Positions 1-7,777 are shown, numbered from the stretch's first letter. The stretch: DNA of 18,971 nucleotides from UMGS1649 sp964481385 (GCA_964481385.1 CAYZTN010000022.1:1-18971); one strand, 5' to 3'. Made by a program: numbers and translations. Notes: a model not told the origin generated them from the letters alone.

Positions 1-114
1 AGGGTAATTTCCACATTGTTAGAAAAAACAACTGAATTTACTTTTTCAATTGAGGGTTTTGAAAATTATGTCAATCAAAACCGCAAATTAATTGACTTTT
101 TAGAATGTTTTTGA
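1..114 (+). CDS. possible 3' end of an unidentified gene (partial)
   Basis: A reading frame is open from the first base of the window to a TGA at 112-114, giving 37 codons that end in FLECF. The composition is protein-like, but 37 codons is short enough to be open by chance in one of three frames. Its last codons overlap the -35 and spacer of the promoter for the next gene, which is possible but not typical. I recognise no family. It may be the tail of a + strand gene lying mostly outside the window, or nothing. Confidence 0.3.
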   Translation, partial: RVISTLLEKTTEFTFSIEGFENYVNQNRKLIDFLECF

Positions 115-120
115 TATAAT
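92..120 (+). promoter_or_regulatory. sigma-A promoter of the Spo0A-domain gene
   Basis: TTGACT (92-97), a 17-base spacer and a perfect TATAAT (115-120), with TGA directly before the -10 (extended -10). It lies about 50 bases before the ATG at 170 and nothing else lies between, so it most likely drives that gene alone. Confidence 0.8.
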
Positions 121-169
121 TATTCTGTCATAAAAACGTAGTTATTTTTTTAATAAAAAAGGAGTTAAA

Positions 170-658
170 ATGTATATCATCATCACAAACGAACCACGAC
201 TAGTCGAAATCGCCAAAGCATCAAATGCTAAGGTTTTGGCTCTTGAGTCTACAACTCAAGAATTCACCAATGCAACTTCGATAACAGACATTAAAAGTTG
301 TCAAAACGTAATATCAGAATTACTTCTATCACTTAGCATACCACCTAATATCAAAGGCTTTAAATATCTAAAGTATTTATTGTTTTTACTTCTATCTAAA
401 GATGATTATGAAGATGTTTGCCTAACAAAAAAATTATACCCAGATGTCGCTAAACATTTTCAAACAACTTCTGATAGAATAGGTAGAGCTATACGGACCG
501 CAATAAATCATTCTTGTGACCAAGCACCAATTGAACTTATGGAAAAAATATTTGGTCCATCTATTGGCATGAATATTTACGAAATGACAAATTCGAAATT
601 CATTTTTGGACTTAAGATTTATCTACAAAAAGATTTCTCTTTTAAGTTTACAGAATGA
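170..658 (+). CDS. stand-alone Spo0A C-terminal (effector) domain protein, no receiver domain
   Basis: A 162-residue protein. Residues ~45-152 align by eye with the C-terminal DNA-binding domain of Spo0A, the sporulation master regulator. IPPNIKGFKYL (57-67) matches the family IPxHIKGxxYL motif. KLYPDVAKHFQTTSDRIGRA (88-107) and IRTAIN match the helix-turn-helix and recognition helix. FGPSIG and TNSKFI (128-145) match the C-terminal helices. In the recognition helix the B. subtilis SRVERAIR reads DRIGRAIR, so a Glu is replaced by Gly. The first ~40 residues are too short for a receiver domain and I see no phospho-acceptor Asp pattern, so phosphorelay control is unlikely. The start has a GGAG site (161-164) at good spacing. 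It is the only clear gene left of the origin that runs against the replication fork, and it has its own promoter and terminator. I infer a DNA-binding regulator; its targets are unknown. Confidence 0.85.
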   Translation: MYIIITNEPRLVEIAKASNAKVLALESTTQEFTNATSITDIKSCQNVISELLLSLSIPPNIKGFKYLKYLLFLLLSKDDYEDVCLTKKLYPDVAKHFQTTSDRIGRAIRTAINHSCDQAPIELMEKIFGPSIGMNIYEMTNSKFIFGLKIYLQKDFSFKFTE

Positions 659-670
659 GGGTTTTCTCTA

Positions 671-708
671 AAAAACAATCAGCTCATTATTATGAGCTGA
701 TTGTTTTT
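671..708. terminator. bidirectional intrinsic terminator
   Basis: A 17-bp perfect inverted repeat (671-687 with 692-708) around a 4-base loop, with A-runs on the left and T-runs on the right, so it makes a U-tailed hairpin on both strands. It ends the Spo0A-domain gene (+) and the parA-parB-DUF4446 operon (-), whose stop codon abuts it. Confidence 0.92.
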
Positions 709-1266
709 TTACCTTACTATCCTAGTCTTTTTCCTCGTATTTATCTTCTTTATATCTATTAATTCGTTTTTCTTATCATAAACGTTTCTACTAGCCTCAT
801 TTCCCGTAGCTTCCTTCAAAGCCTGTGCCTCTTCTTCAGATATTCTTTCTTCTATTTTTCCATCAACTACTTTTTTAATATACATATTAGAACCATGAAT
901 TGAGTGAACATTATTTAATAACACTCCGTTATTATCCTTATTTAGCATGCATAAAGCAAAACTTAACTTATTGTCCGATTTGTCATACGCGTTATATTTC
1001 ACAAGTCCAGTTTTCCTTATAGCTACATTCATGCTTTTATCTATACTCTTACAATAGTCTTTAGTATCTACACATTTCTGTTCAACTTCGTCTAATCTTG
1101 CAAACAGCTCCACAAATTTATCTTTCACATTTGCTGTATTGTTAAACTTAGCAAGAGTTGTGTCATACATCTTTTTTAATTTAGATACTTTACTCACGTA
1201 TACTAGAAGCACTGCTATATTTATTACTCCAATTATTATTCCTATCACTGCAAGTACATTTTCCAC
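709..1266 (-). CDS. DUF4446 family membrane-anchored protein
   Basis: A 185-residue protein of unknown biochemical function. Residues ~4-25 form one hydrophobic N-terminal membrane segment, followed by a charged, probably coiled stretch (~28-80). The conserved DUF4446 core follows: KTGLVKYNAYD (105-115), then LSFALCMLNKDNNGVLL and a HSIHGSNMYIK stretch. Proteins of this family are common directly downstream of parB in Clostridia, which supports the call and suggests a link to chromosome partitioning or the cell envelope, though no role is established that I know of. The start is a GTG at 1266 with AGGTGA just upstream; the nearby out-of-frame ATG meets a stop after a few codons. The gene lies 10 bases after parB and is last in the operon, ending against a strong terminator. 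Confidence 0.85.
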   Translation of the reverse strand: MENVLAVIGIIIGVINIAVLLVYVSKVSKLKKMYDTTLAKFNNTANVKDKFVELFARLDEVEQKCVDTKDYCKSIDKSMNVAIRKTGLVKYNAYDKSDNKLSFALCMLNKDNNGVLLNNVHSIHGSNMYIKKVVDGKIEERISEEEAQALKEATGNEASRNVYDKKNELIDIKKINTRKKTRIVR

Positions 1267-1276
1267 ATTATCACCT

Positions 1277-2164
1277 TTACAATTCTATATTTAATTTTTC
1301 TAAAAGACTAGCTAATCCATCATTATTGTAATACTCAATAATAACTCGTGGGTTTGTCTTACTACTATCTAGCTTTACTTTCATTCCAAAATACTGGCTT
1401 AGTTTTTCTTCTATTGCTTTGTTTAAAGCACTTTTCGTAACAAGCTTTTTCTTCTTTTTTACGTTATATTTATTTGCTTCGTCATAAATTAACTTTTCAA
1501 CTTCTCTTACAGTAAGCTTTTTGTCTACTATCTTTTTAGCAACTTTCATTTGCTCTTCAGTATCTTCTATCGTAAGCAATGCTCTTGCTTGTCCTTCTAC
1601 AAGCTTTCCATCAAGTACCATTTCTTGAACACCATCAGATAATTTTAAAAGTCTTAATATGTTTGAAACTGTTGATGGATTCTTAGCAGTAACCCTTGCT
1701 ACATCCGCAACTGTATATTCCTCAATATCCATAAGTTCTTTTAAAGCATGTGCTATTTCCATTACATTTAAATCTTCTCTTTGAATATTTTCTATAAGAG
1801 CAACTTGTTTTTTCTTTCCGTCAGTATAATCTTTAACAATAGCAGGAATTGTTTCTTTTCCAGCCATTTTAGACGCTCTCCATCTTCTTTCTCCAGCTAC
1901 TATTCTGTATCCAGTGCTGTCTTTTACAACAAGTATTGGTTGAATTACACCATGCTCTTTTATACTCTCAGATAATTCCTCAAGCCTATCTTGGTCAAAC
2001 TTTTTTCTAGGCTGATTTAACATTGGCTCTACCTCAGCCATTTTAAGTTCTACAACTTTATCTAAAACCGTATCCTTATCTTTAGCAGCCTTTGCTACTT
2101 CCGCTACTTCTTGTGCGTTATCAAAAAAGGCATTTAAACCTCTTCCCAGACCTTTGGTTGACAT
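1277..2164 (-). CDS. parB: chromosome partitioning protein ParB (Spo0J), CTP-dependent DNA clamp
   Basis: A 295-residue ParB, close to the usual length. KGLGRGLNAFF (4-14) is the N-terminal peptide that stimulates the ParA ATPase. The ParB/Srx CTP-binding domain covers ~38-135, with QPRKKF (51-56), GERRWRA (91-97) and NIQREDLN (126-133). A helix-turn-helix for parS binding lies at ~150-175, and a C-terminal dimerisation region follows. ParB loads at parS sites, spreads as a sliding clamp and recruits SMC; with ParA it separates newly copied origins. In B. subtilis the pair also feeds into sporulation control. The start ATG has a strong AGGAGG that overlaps the parA stop codon, so the two are translationally coupled. 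No consensus parS is visible in this window (see findings for a degenerate candidate). Confidence 0.97.
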   Translation of the reverse strand: MSTKGLGRGLNAFFDNAQEVAEVAKAAKDKDTVLDKVVELKMAEVEPMLNQPRKKFDQDRLEELSESIKEHGVIQPILVVKDSTGYRIVAGERRWRASKMAGKETIPAIVKDYTDGKKKQVALIENIQREDLNVMEIAHALKELMDIEEYTVADVARVTAKNPSTVSNILRLLKLSDGVQEMVLDGKLVEGQARALLTIEDTEEQMKVAKKIVDKKLTVREVEKLIYDEANKYNVKKKKKLVTKSALNKAIEEKLSQYFGMKVKLDSSKTNPRVIIEYYNNDGLASLLEKLNIEL

Positions 2165-2175
2165 AATATTTCCTC

Positions 2176-2946
2176 CTATTTTTTATCACTATTCTTTTTT
2201 ACTAGCTCTTTAGCGAGCTTTTTATATGTTCTTGCACCTTTAGATAACGGATCATATACCGTAATTGGTAAACCATGACTTGGTGCTTCGCTTAGCCTTA
2301 TATTTCTTGGTATTACTGTCTCAAAAACTTTGTCCGCAAAATACTTTTTAACTTCCTCGTATACTTGAGTAGAAAGTCTTGTCCTAGAATCAAACATTGT
2401 AAGGACTACTCCTTCTATTTCAAGTTCTGGGTTCAACCCTTGCTGTACTAGTTTTATTGTGTTAACCAACTGTCCCAAACCTTCTAATGCGTAATATTCC
2501 GCTTGTATTGGAACAAGTACGCTATTTGCTGCAGCAAACGCGTTTAATGTTATTAGTCCCAAAGATGGTGGACAATCTATAAATATATAATCAAACTTTT
2601 GCTCTAGACTTTCTATCGCAAGTTTTAATCTCATCTCTCTTGCTTCTAATGGTACAAGCTCTACTTCAGCTCCAGCTAAATCTATACTAGATGGACAAAT
2701 ATATAAATTTTTAACCATTGTAGGTTTAATTACAGACTGTAATGTCGCCTCTGCAATTAAAACATCATAAATAGATTCATTTTCCAACTTAGATACACTT
2801 AAGCCACTTGTAGCATTACCTTGTGGATCAATGTCTATAAGTAAAACTTTCTTTCCTCTTTCAGCAACACAAGTACTCAAATTGATTGCAGTTGTAGTCT
2901 TTCCTACGCCTCCCTTTTGATTTGCTATTGCTATTACTTTTGCCAT
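2176..2946 (-). CDS. parA: chromosome partitioning ATPase ParA (Soj)
   Basis: A 256-residue deviant-Walker ATPase. The start is set at 2946, where MAKVIAIANQKGGVGKTTT begins the conserved fold and a GAGGTG site sits 8 bases upstream. A longer frame to 3066 would run through the promoter, the rsmG terminator and the end of rsmG, so those 40 codons are rejected. The deviant Walker A (KGGVGKTT) has the signature Lys, followed by LLIDIDPQGNATSG, then the Walker B region FIDCPPSLGLITLNA. ParA dimerises with ATP on nonspecific DNA; in Firmicutes it also switches DnaA activity (B. subtilis Soj), fitting its place near the origin. It is first in the parA-parB-DUF4446 operon, 11 bases before parB. Confidence 0.97.
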   Translation of the reverse strand: MAKVIAIANQKGGVGKTTTAINLSTCVAERGKKVLLIDIDPQGNATSGLSVSKLENESIYDVLIAEATLQSVIKPTMVKNLYICPSSIDLAGAEVELVPLEAREMRLKLAIESLEQKFDYIFIDCPPSLGLITLNAFAAANSVLVPIQAEYYALEGLGQLVNTIKLVQQGLNPELEIEGVVLTMFDSRTRLSTQVYEEVKKYFADKVFETVIPRNIRLSEAPSHGLPITVYDPLSKGARTYKKLAKELVKKNSDKK

Positions 2947-2965
2947 ACATATACACCTCGAACCT

Positions 2966-2974
2966 ATTATATCA
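2966..2974 (-). promoter_or_regulatory. extended -10 promoter of parA-parB operon
   Basis: On the minus strand TGATATAAT forms a perfect -10 (TATAAT at 2971-2966) with a TG extension, about 20 bases before the parA start. No good -35 is present at 17 bases, only a T-run belonging to the rsmG terminator. The -10 lies directly after that terminator, which makes parAB an independent transcription unit. Confidence 0.65.
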
Positions 2975-2984
2975 CAAATGTAGC

Positions 2985-3023
2985 AAAAAAAAAGAGTAAT
3001 CTTAAAAAAATTAAAATTACTCT
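2985..3023 (-). terminator. intrinsic terminator of the mnmE-mnmG-rsmG transcript
   Basis: On the minus strand, a 13-bp stem (3023-3011 with 3005-2993, one G-U wobble), a 5-base U loop and an 8-base U-run. It starts 15 bases after the rsmG stop and separates the modification genes from parAB. Confidence 0.88.
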
Positions 3024-3037
3024 CTAATATTTTGTAA

Positions 3038-3769
3038 TTATAGCGGACTTTTCTTAATCTTCGCAAATTGTCTTGGATACTTACTTAATGTGCTTTCTGT
3101 TTTTGTGTATATTGCAAGATTATGTCCTAATACACTTTCTCCAATATGCAATTCATACTCCATAACTTCTGTTTGTTTTAAACTCAACTGTTTCTCCGCA
3201 TTCTTGCTATTTTTCATTTCTTCTTGCAATTTATCTGCCTTCATATATATGCACTTGCCATTTGTTTTTACAAATGGAGCTGTTATCTCTATTAACACAT
3301 TAAGACTTGCAACAGCTCTGCTTATGCTAATATCGAACACACCACGGTATATTTCTTCCCTTGCAGCCTCCTCTGCTCTAGCATGGACCGCTGTAACATT
3401 TTTTAATCCTAGCTTTTCTATTACATCATTTAAAAATATAACTCGCTTTTGTAAAGCGTCTAATAACGTAACTTGAACATTCTCATTGCAAATTGCTATA
3501 ACTAAGCCTGGTAAACCTGCACCAGTTCCCACATCTATAACTTTACTACCATCAGAAATACATTTTATAGCATATGCACTATCCACAAAATGTTTTATAA
3601 TTATTTCTTCGTCATCAGTTATAGCAGTAAGGTTTATTTTTTCATTCCATTCAAGTAATAATTCCCTATATAAATACAACTTTTCAAGCTTTTCTGAAGT
3701 TAGCTCAAGCCCTATTTTACTGAATTCTTCCGCTGTTCTTTTTAAAAAACTTTCTTTAGACAATTTCAT
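3038..3769 (-). CDS. rsmG: 16S rRNA (guanine-N7) methyltransferase RsmG (GidB)
   Basis: A 243-residue protein of the GidB family, which uses S-adenosylmethionine to methylate N7 of the guanine at position 527 (E. coli numbering) in 16S rRNA; loss gives low-level streptomycin resistance in several bacteria. The SAM-binding motif VIDVGTGAGLPG (77-88) is intact. LLDALQKRVIFLN (102-114), HARAEE and SISRAVASL follow as expected of the family. The start ATG has AAAGGAGT upstream, overlapping the mnmG stop codon, so translation is likely coupled to mnmG. It is last of the mnmE-mnmG-rsmG unit and is followed by an intrinsic terminator. Confidence 0.97.
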   Translation of the reverse strand: MKLSKESFLKRTAEEFSKIGLELTSEKLEKLYLYRELLLEWNEKINLTAITDDEEIIIKHFVDSAYAIKCISDGSKVIDVGTGAGLPGLVIAICNENVQVTLLDALQKRVIFLNDVIEKLGLKNVTAVHARAEEAAREEIYRGVFDISISRAVASLNVLIEITAPFVKTNGKCIYMKADKLQEEMKNSKNAEKQLSLKQTEVMEYELHIGESVLGHNLAIYTKTESTLSKYPRQFAKIKKSPL

Positions 3770-3775
3770 GTGAAA

Positions 3776-5674
3776 TTACTCCTTTATTCTTCTATTATGT
3801 TGTGCTAATGCTATTAAAAGCACAGATATATCTGCTGGAGAAACTCCAGATATTCTAGACGCTTGACCTACATTTATAGGTTGTTGTTTAGTTAGTTTTT
3901 GTCTTGCTTCTAAGCTCAAACCACCAATTGAGTTATAATCTAAATCTTCTGGTATTTGCTTTTCTTCAAGCTTCTTAAACCTGTTGATTTGTTCCTGTTG
4001 CAACTTAATATATCCTTCATACTTAATTTGAATTTCAACTTGCTCACGTATAGCTTTGCTAAGTTCAGGTCTTGCTATATCAAGCACAGCTAATGCATCG
4101 TAAGAAAGTTCTGTTCTTTTAAGTAAATCACAAAGATTTGTTCCTCTTGTTATCTCTTGAGAATTATATTTTCTAAGAAGCTCATTAGTTTTATCGTCTG
4201 CTTTAACTTTTACAGTTTTAATTCTTGCTAATTCTTGCTCAATTTGTGCTTTTTTCTCCAAGAATTTGTTGTATCTCTCACTAGATACAAGCCCAATATC
4301 ATGGCCTTTTTCAGTTAATCTCAAATCTGCATTGTCCTGTCTTAACATTAGTCTATATTCTGCACGAGATGTCATCATTCTATATGGCTCATTAGTTCCT
4401 TTTGTTACCAAATCGTCTATCAAAACACCAATGTACGCCTCTGACCTATCTAGTGTAAATTCAGGTAGCCCATCTATTTCTCTTGAAGCGTTTATTCCAG
4501 CAATAATGCCTTGCGCAGCTGCTTCTTCATATCCTGAGCTTCCATTTACTTGTCCTGCAAAATATAGTCCTTGGTATGCTTTATACCTTAGTCCTAATGT
4601 TAAATTAGTAGAATCTATTGCATCATATTCTATTGCATATGCACTACGCATAAACCTACAGTTTTCCATTCCCTCAACTGTTTTATATAGCCTTTTTTGT
4701 ACTTCCTCTGGCAAAGAGGAAGACATTCCCTGTATATACATCTCGCCTGTATCTAAGCCCATTGGCTCTATAAATATTTGATGGCGTTCTTTATCTGCAA
4801 ACCTCATTACTTTATCTTCAATAGAAGGACAATATCTAGGACCAACACTGTGTATGCTTCCGTTATATAACGGTGCTCTATTAATATTTTCTCTTATTTC
4901 CTTATGTGTAGCCTCATTTGTATAAGTCAAATAACAGTCTATTTGCTCTTTGTTTTGAAGCTCTTTGTTATTCTCGTTTGTAAAAGAGAATGGTGTAATT
5001 TCTGCGTCACCTTTTTGCACTTCCATTTTACTTAAATCTAATGTTTTTACATTTATTCTTGCAGGTGTTCCTGTCTTAAATCTTCTTAACTCAATACCAA
5101 GTTTTAACAAACTTTGAGACAATTCATTTGCTGGGAACACGCCGTCAGGACCACTTTCATAAGATACCTCTCCAATAATTACTTTTCCTTTTAAGTAAGT
5201 TCCAGTTGCAACAATTACAGCTTTAGTGCCACATATTGCTCCTGTTTTTGTTTTAATTCCGGTTATCTTTTCGCCCTCGGTAATTATCTCAACCACTTCA
5301 CTTTGAATTATATCTAAGTTTGGCTCGTTTTCTAATACATTCTTCATGTACATGTTATATCTTTTTCTATCTATTTGTGCTCTTAAAGAGTGAACTGCTG
5401 GCCCTTTAGATACATTAAGCATTTTAGATTGCACAAAACACGCGTCTGCAGCAATTCCCATTTGGCCACCTAATGCATCGATTTCTCTTACCAAATGTCC
5501 TTTAGAAGTTCCTCCAATACTTGGGTTACATGGCATATTTGCTACCGTATCCAAATTCATTACAAACATTGCTGTTTGCTTGCCAAGCCTTGCTGAAGCT
5601 AGAGCTGCCTCTATTCCAGCATGTCCTCCTCCTATGACTACAACGTCATAATCTCTATCTATATATTCAAACAT
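3776..5674 (-). CDS. mnmG: tRNA uridine-5-carboxymethylaminomethyl modification enzyme MnmG (GidA)
   Basis: A 632-residue FAD protein of normal length. With MnmE it forms the complex that builds the carboxymethylaminomethyl group at the wobble uridine (U34) of certain tRNAs. The dinucleotide-binding motif VVIGGGHAGIEAA is at 12-24. The catalytic-type Cys motif MPCNPSIGG is at 47-55 and a second conserved Cys lies in RYCPSIEDK. KTGTPARIN and GSSGYEEAAAQG are family hallmarks, and the C-terminal MnmE-binding domain is complete. The gene lies 6 bases downstream of mnmE, with a Shine-Dalgarno overlapping the mnmE stop, so the two partner proteins are made together. Confidence 0.98.
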   Translation of the reverse strand: MFEYIDRDYDVVVIGGGHAGIEAALASARLGKQTAMFVMNLDTVANMPCNPSIGGTSKGHLVREIDALGGQMGIAADACFVQSKMLNVSKGPAVHSLRAQIDRKRYNMYMKNVLENEPNLDIIQSEVVEIITEGEKITGIKTKTGAICGTKAVIVATGTYLKGKVIIGEVSYESGPDGVFPANELSQSLLKLGIELRRFKTGTPARINVKTLDLSKMEVQKGDAEITPFSFTNENNKELQNKEQIDCYLTYTNEATHKEIRENINRAPLYNGSIHSVGPRYCPSIEDKVMRFADKERHQIFIEPMGLDTGEMYIQGMSSSLPEEVQKRLYKTVEGMENCRFMRSAYAIEYDAIDSTNLTLGLRYKAYQGLYFAGQVNGSSGYEEAAAQGIIAGINASREIDGLPEFTLDRSEAYIGVLIDDLVTKGTNEPYRMMTSRAEYRLMLRQDNADLRLTEKGHDIGLVSSERYNKFLEKKAQIEQELARIKTVKVKADDKTNELLRKYNSQEITRGTNLCDLLKRTELSYDALAVLDIARPELSKAIREQVEIQIKYEGYIKLQQEQINRFKKLEEKQIPEDLDYNSIGGLSLEARQKLTKQQPINVGQASRISGVSPADISVLLIALAQHNRRIKE

Positions 5675-5680
5675 TTTTTC

Positions 5681-7051
5681 CTACTTTCCTAAACAAAACT
5701 TTTCAAATATTTTGTTTACAACATCTTCAGATGTAGATTCACCTGTTATACTACCTAATTCGTCTACTGCTTCAGATATAGCAATAGCTGTAATATCTAT
5801 GCTTTCACCATTTTCAACGCTTTTGATTGCTTTATCTAAGTTTGCTTTTGCGTTATTTAGATTCATTTTATGTCTTTCATTTACTACCAATTTATCTTGC
5901 TTTTTATCAAAAGAAGTTATGTCAAATATTTCTTCTATTTTTGCTTTTAATTCATCAATTCCTTCTCCTGTTACAGCGGATAATTTAACACATATAGTGT
6001 TTTTATTTATGCTATCTGGAAGACAAGGTATTTCACGTACAATATCTATTTTATTAAAGCAAACAATTAACGGAATATTTTTATGACTTATGCTTTCTAT
6101 TTGAGCTACGTCTGTATCTTTTATACCGCGAGTTAAATCTATCATGTAAATTACAAGGTCCGTTTTGTCTATAATCTCGATACTCTTTTTAATGCCAATT
6201 GCTTCAACGATATCCTCAGTATCTCTTAAACCTGCTGTATCTGATACGTTTACAAGCATATTTCCAACAACAATACTTTCCTCTATTACATCACGAGTTG
6301 TTCCCTCAATATCTGTAACAATAGCTCTTTCTTCTTTTGCCAAAGCATTTAAAAGAGATGATTTTCCAGCATTTGTTCCACCAATTATTGCGAGGTCAAT
6401 TCCTTCTTTTAAACATTTACCTTCTTCTCTAGTTCTCAATAGTTTGTCTATGTTGTCTCTCACACGTTCTAAAATCGATTTTAAGACATTTTCTGATAAT
6501 TCGTCATAATCGTACTCGGGATAATCTATTCCGACCTCTATTTGAGCCATAAGCTCTATTAAGCTATCCCTATTTTCTTTTATATTTTTTTCAAGTTCGC
6601 CTTCTAATTGTGCCATGGCAATTTCTTTTTGAACTTTAGTTTTGGCATTTATTACATCAATAATTGCTTCTGCACGAGATAAATCCATTTTTCCATTTAA
6701 AAATGCTCTCTTAGAAAATTCACCAGGTTCAGCAATACGTGCTCCGTGCTTTAAAACTAATTCTAAAACATCTAACGTTACGCGTCTTCCACCATGCGTA
6801 TTTATTTCGTATACATCTTCTCCAGTGTAACTATTTGGTGCAATAAAACATGAAACCAAAACTTCGTCTATTACTTTTTCATTTTCATTATCCATTATTT
6901 TGCCGTACACTATCTTTTGATGTCCAAGCTTATCAAAAGAGGTAAAAATATTAGATATAATTTCACCTGCTTTATCTCCACTTATTCGTATTATGTTTAT
7001 TCCGCTATTTGTACCGCCTGTACTTATAGCAGCAATAGTATCTGTTGACAT
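5681..7051 (-). CDS. mnmE: tRNA modification GTPase MnmE (TrmE)
   Basis: A 456-residue protein with the full family layout. The N-terminal tetrahydrofolate-binding domain begins DTIAAIST and includes IRISG. The helical domain flanks a GTPase domain at ~217-380, with G1 GGTNAGKSS (224-232), G2 GTTRD (250-254), G3 DTAG (271-274), G4 NKID (333-336) and a G5 SAV (358-360). The C-terminal CLGK provides the conserved Cys that ends all MnmE proteins. G1 reads GGTN where most members have G(R/K)PN, but the P-loop GKS is intact. It partners MnmG, encoded next. Its AAGGAGAG site lies about 11 bases from the ATG, and upstream is a hairpin in the gap from jag. Confidence 0.98.
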   Translation of the reverse strand: MSTDTIAAISTGGTNSGINIIRISGDKAGEIISNIFTSFDKLGHQKIVYGKIMDNENEKVIDEVLVSCFIAPNSYTGEDVYEINTHGGRRVTLDVLELVLKHGARIAEPGEFSKRAFLNGKMDLSRAEAIIDVINAKTKVQKEIAMAQLEGELEKNIKENRDSLIELMAQIEVGIDYPEYDYDELSENVLKSILERVRDNIDKLLRTREEGKCLKEGIDLAIIGGTNAGKSSLLNALAKEERAIVTDIEGTTRDVIEESIVVGNMLVNVSDTAGLRDTEDIVEAIGIKKSIEIIDKTDLVIYMIDLTRGIKDTDVAQIESISHKNIPLIVCFNKIDIVREIPCLPDSINKNTICVKLSAVTGEGIDELKAKIEEIFDITSFDKKQDKLVVNERHKMNLNNAKANLDKAIKSVENGESIDITAIAISEAVDELGSITGESTSEDVVNKIFEKFCLGK

Positions 7052-7074
7052 AACTTTATTTTCTCTCCTTTATT

Positions 7075-7101
7075 TAAGTCAGCTATATACTAGCTGACTT
7101 A
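7075..7101 (-). other. hairpin between jag and mnmE
   Basis: A perfect 10-bp inverted repeat (7075-7084 with 7092-7101) around a 7-base loop, filling most of the 56-base jag-mnmE gap. On the minus strand it is followed by AAATAAAGG, not a U-run, so it is not a standard terminator. The mnmE Shine-Dalgarno starts directly after it. It may be an RNA processing or stability element, or it may modulate access to that site. Confidence 0.6.
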
Positions 7102-7107
7102 TTCAGT

Positions 7108-7764
7108 TTATTTTTTGTATTTTATTACTAATCTTCTTCTTGGTTCTTCTCCATAACTTTCTGTATATACTTTATCGTTTGACGCAAGTTCTGTATGAAT
7201 TACCATTCTTTCATATGCTGACATAGGCTCAAGCCTAATGTCTTTTTTGTATTTTACTACGTTTGCAGCCATCTTTCTAGCAAGTGCTTTAAGACGTTCT
7301 TCTTTCTTATCTTTGTAATCATTTACTTCTACAAAAACTTTAGCATAATCGCTGTCTTCCTTTTGCAATATTGAGTTAATAGTTGATTGCACCGCATTTA
7401 AAGTTTTTCCTTTATACCCAATTAAATGAGCACTATCTCCAGAATCAATCTTAAGAATTACTCTACCATTTTCTGCTGTAACAACATAATTTGATTCGTC
7501 TGACATTATTTCAAATATATTAGAAATAATCTCTTTTACTTTAATAACAGTTTTTTCAACTCCGCTCTCGCTTACTTTTTTCTCTACTGTAAGTCTAACC
7601 TTAGCCATTTTACTAGAAAGCATTCCTAAAAGTCCTGTTGAAGGTTCGTCAATTACATCAATTTTCACTTCGTCACGTGCTACTTTTAGTTCTTCAAGTC
7701 CTTTTCTTATTGCCTCTTCTACTGTTTTGCCATATTGTTCAGTTGTTTTTTTCATATTTATCAT
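7108..7764 (-). CDS. jag: Jag (KhpB/EloR-type) RNA-binding protein, KH and R3H domains
   Basis: A 218-residue protein with the three-part Jag layout. The Jag-N domain (~4-60) includes GKTVEEAI and the GLLGML turn. A KH domain (~75-150) carries its GxxG loop as IGYKGKT (115-121). The C-terminal R3H domain (~155-215) has the R-xxx-H pair R186/H190 in YERMVIHTEL. Homologues bind RNA with KhpA and affect cell elongation and division. The gene lies just after yidC, as in most Firmicutes. The start is unclear: ATG at 7764 or, better matching relatives, ATG at 7755 (MKKTTEQ). The only good Shine-Dalgarno (AAAGGAGAG) is 21 or 30 bases away, too far for either, and is ideally spaced for an out-of-frame ATG at 7777. 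Translation may therefore be coupled to that short frame. Confidence 0.95.
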   Translation of the reverse strand: MINMKKTTEQYGKTVEEAIRKGLEELKVARDEVKIDVIDEPSTGLLGMLSSKMAKVRLTVEKKVSESGVEKTVIKVKEIISNIFEIMSDESNYVVTAENGRVILKIDSGDSAHLIGYKGKTLNAVQSTINSILQKEDSDYAKVFVEVNDYKDKKEERLKALARKMAANVVKYKKDIRLEPMSAYERMVIHTELASNDKVYTESYGEEPRRRLVIKYKK

Positions 7765-7777
7765 TGTACAGTAACAT
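7739..7777 (-). CDS. candidate 12-codon overlapping leader ORF before jag
   Basis: ATG at 7777 lies 8 bases after a GGAGAG site, the only good ribosome binding site in the yidC-jag gap. It opens a frame reading MLLYNDKYEKNN and stopping at TGA (7741-7739). The frame overlaps both possible jag starts in a different frame. Its stop lies 14-23 bases inside jag, close enough for termination-reinitiation or for ribosomes to open the jag start. Nothing is known of such a peptide; a frameshift or sequencing error in the A7 run at 7747-7753 is the alternative reading. Confidence 0.35.
   Translation of the reverse strand: MLLYNDKYEKNN

Noticed and set aside
2947..3066. 40-codon N-terminal extension of parA
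   Set aside because: It covers the parA promoter, the rsmG terminator and the rsmG stop; the conserved protein and a good Shine-Dalgarno begin at 2946.
4266..4781. 171-codon + strand open frame opposite mnmG
   Set aside because: It is a shadow of the conserved mnmG frame, with no ribosome binding site and no recognisable product; the other antisense frames are rejected for the same reason.
7674..7679. CACGTG core as a parS site
   Set aside because: Flanking bases do not match the parS arms and the site is in jag coding sequence.
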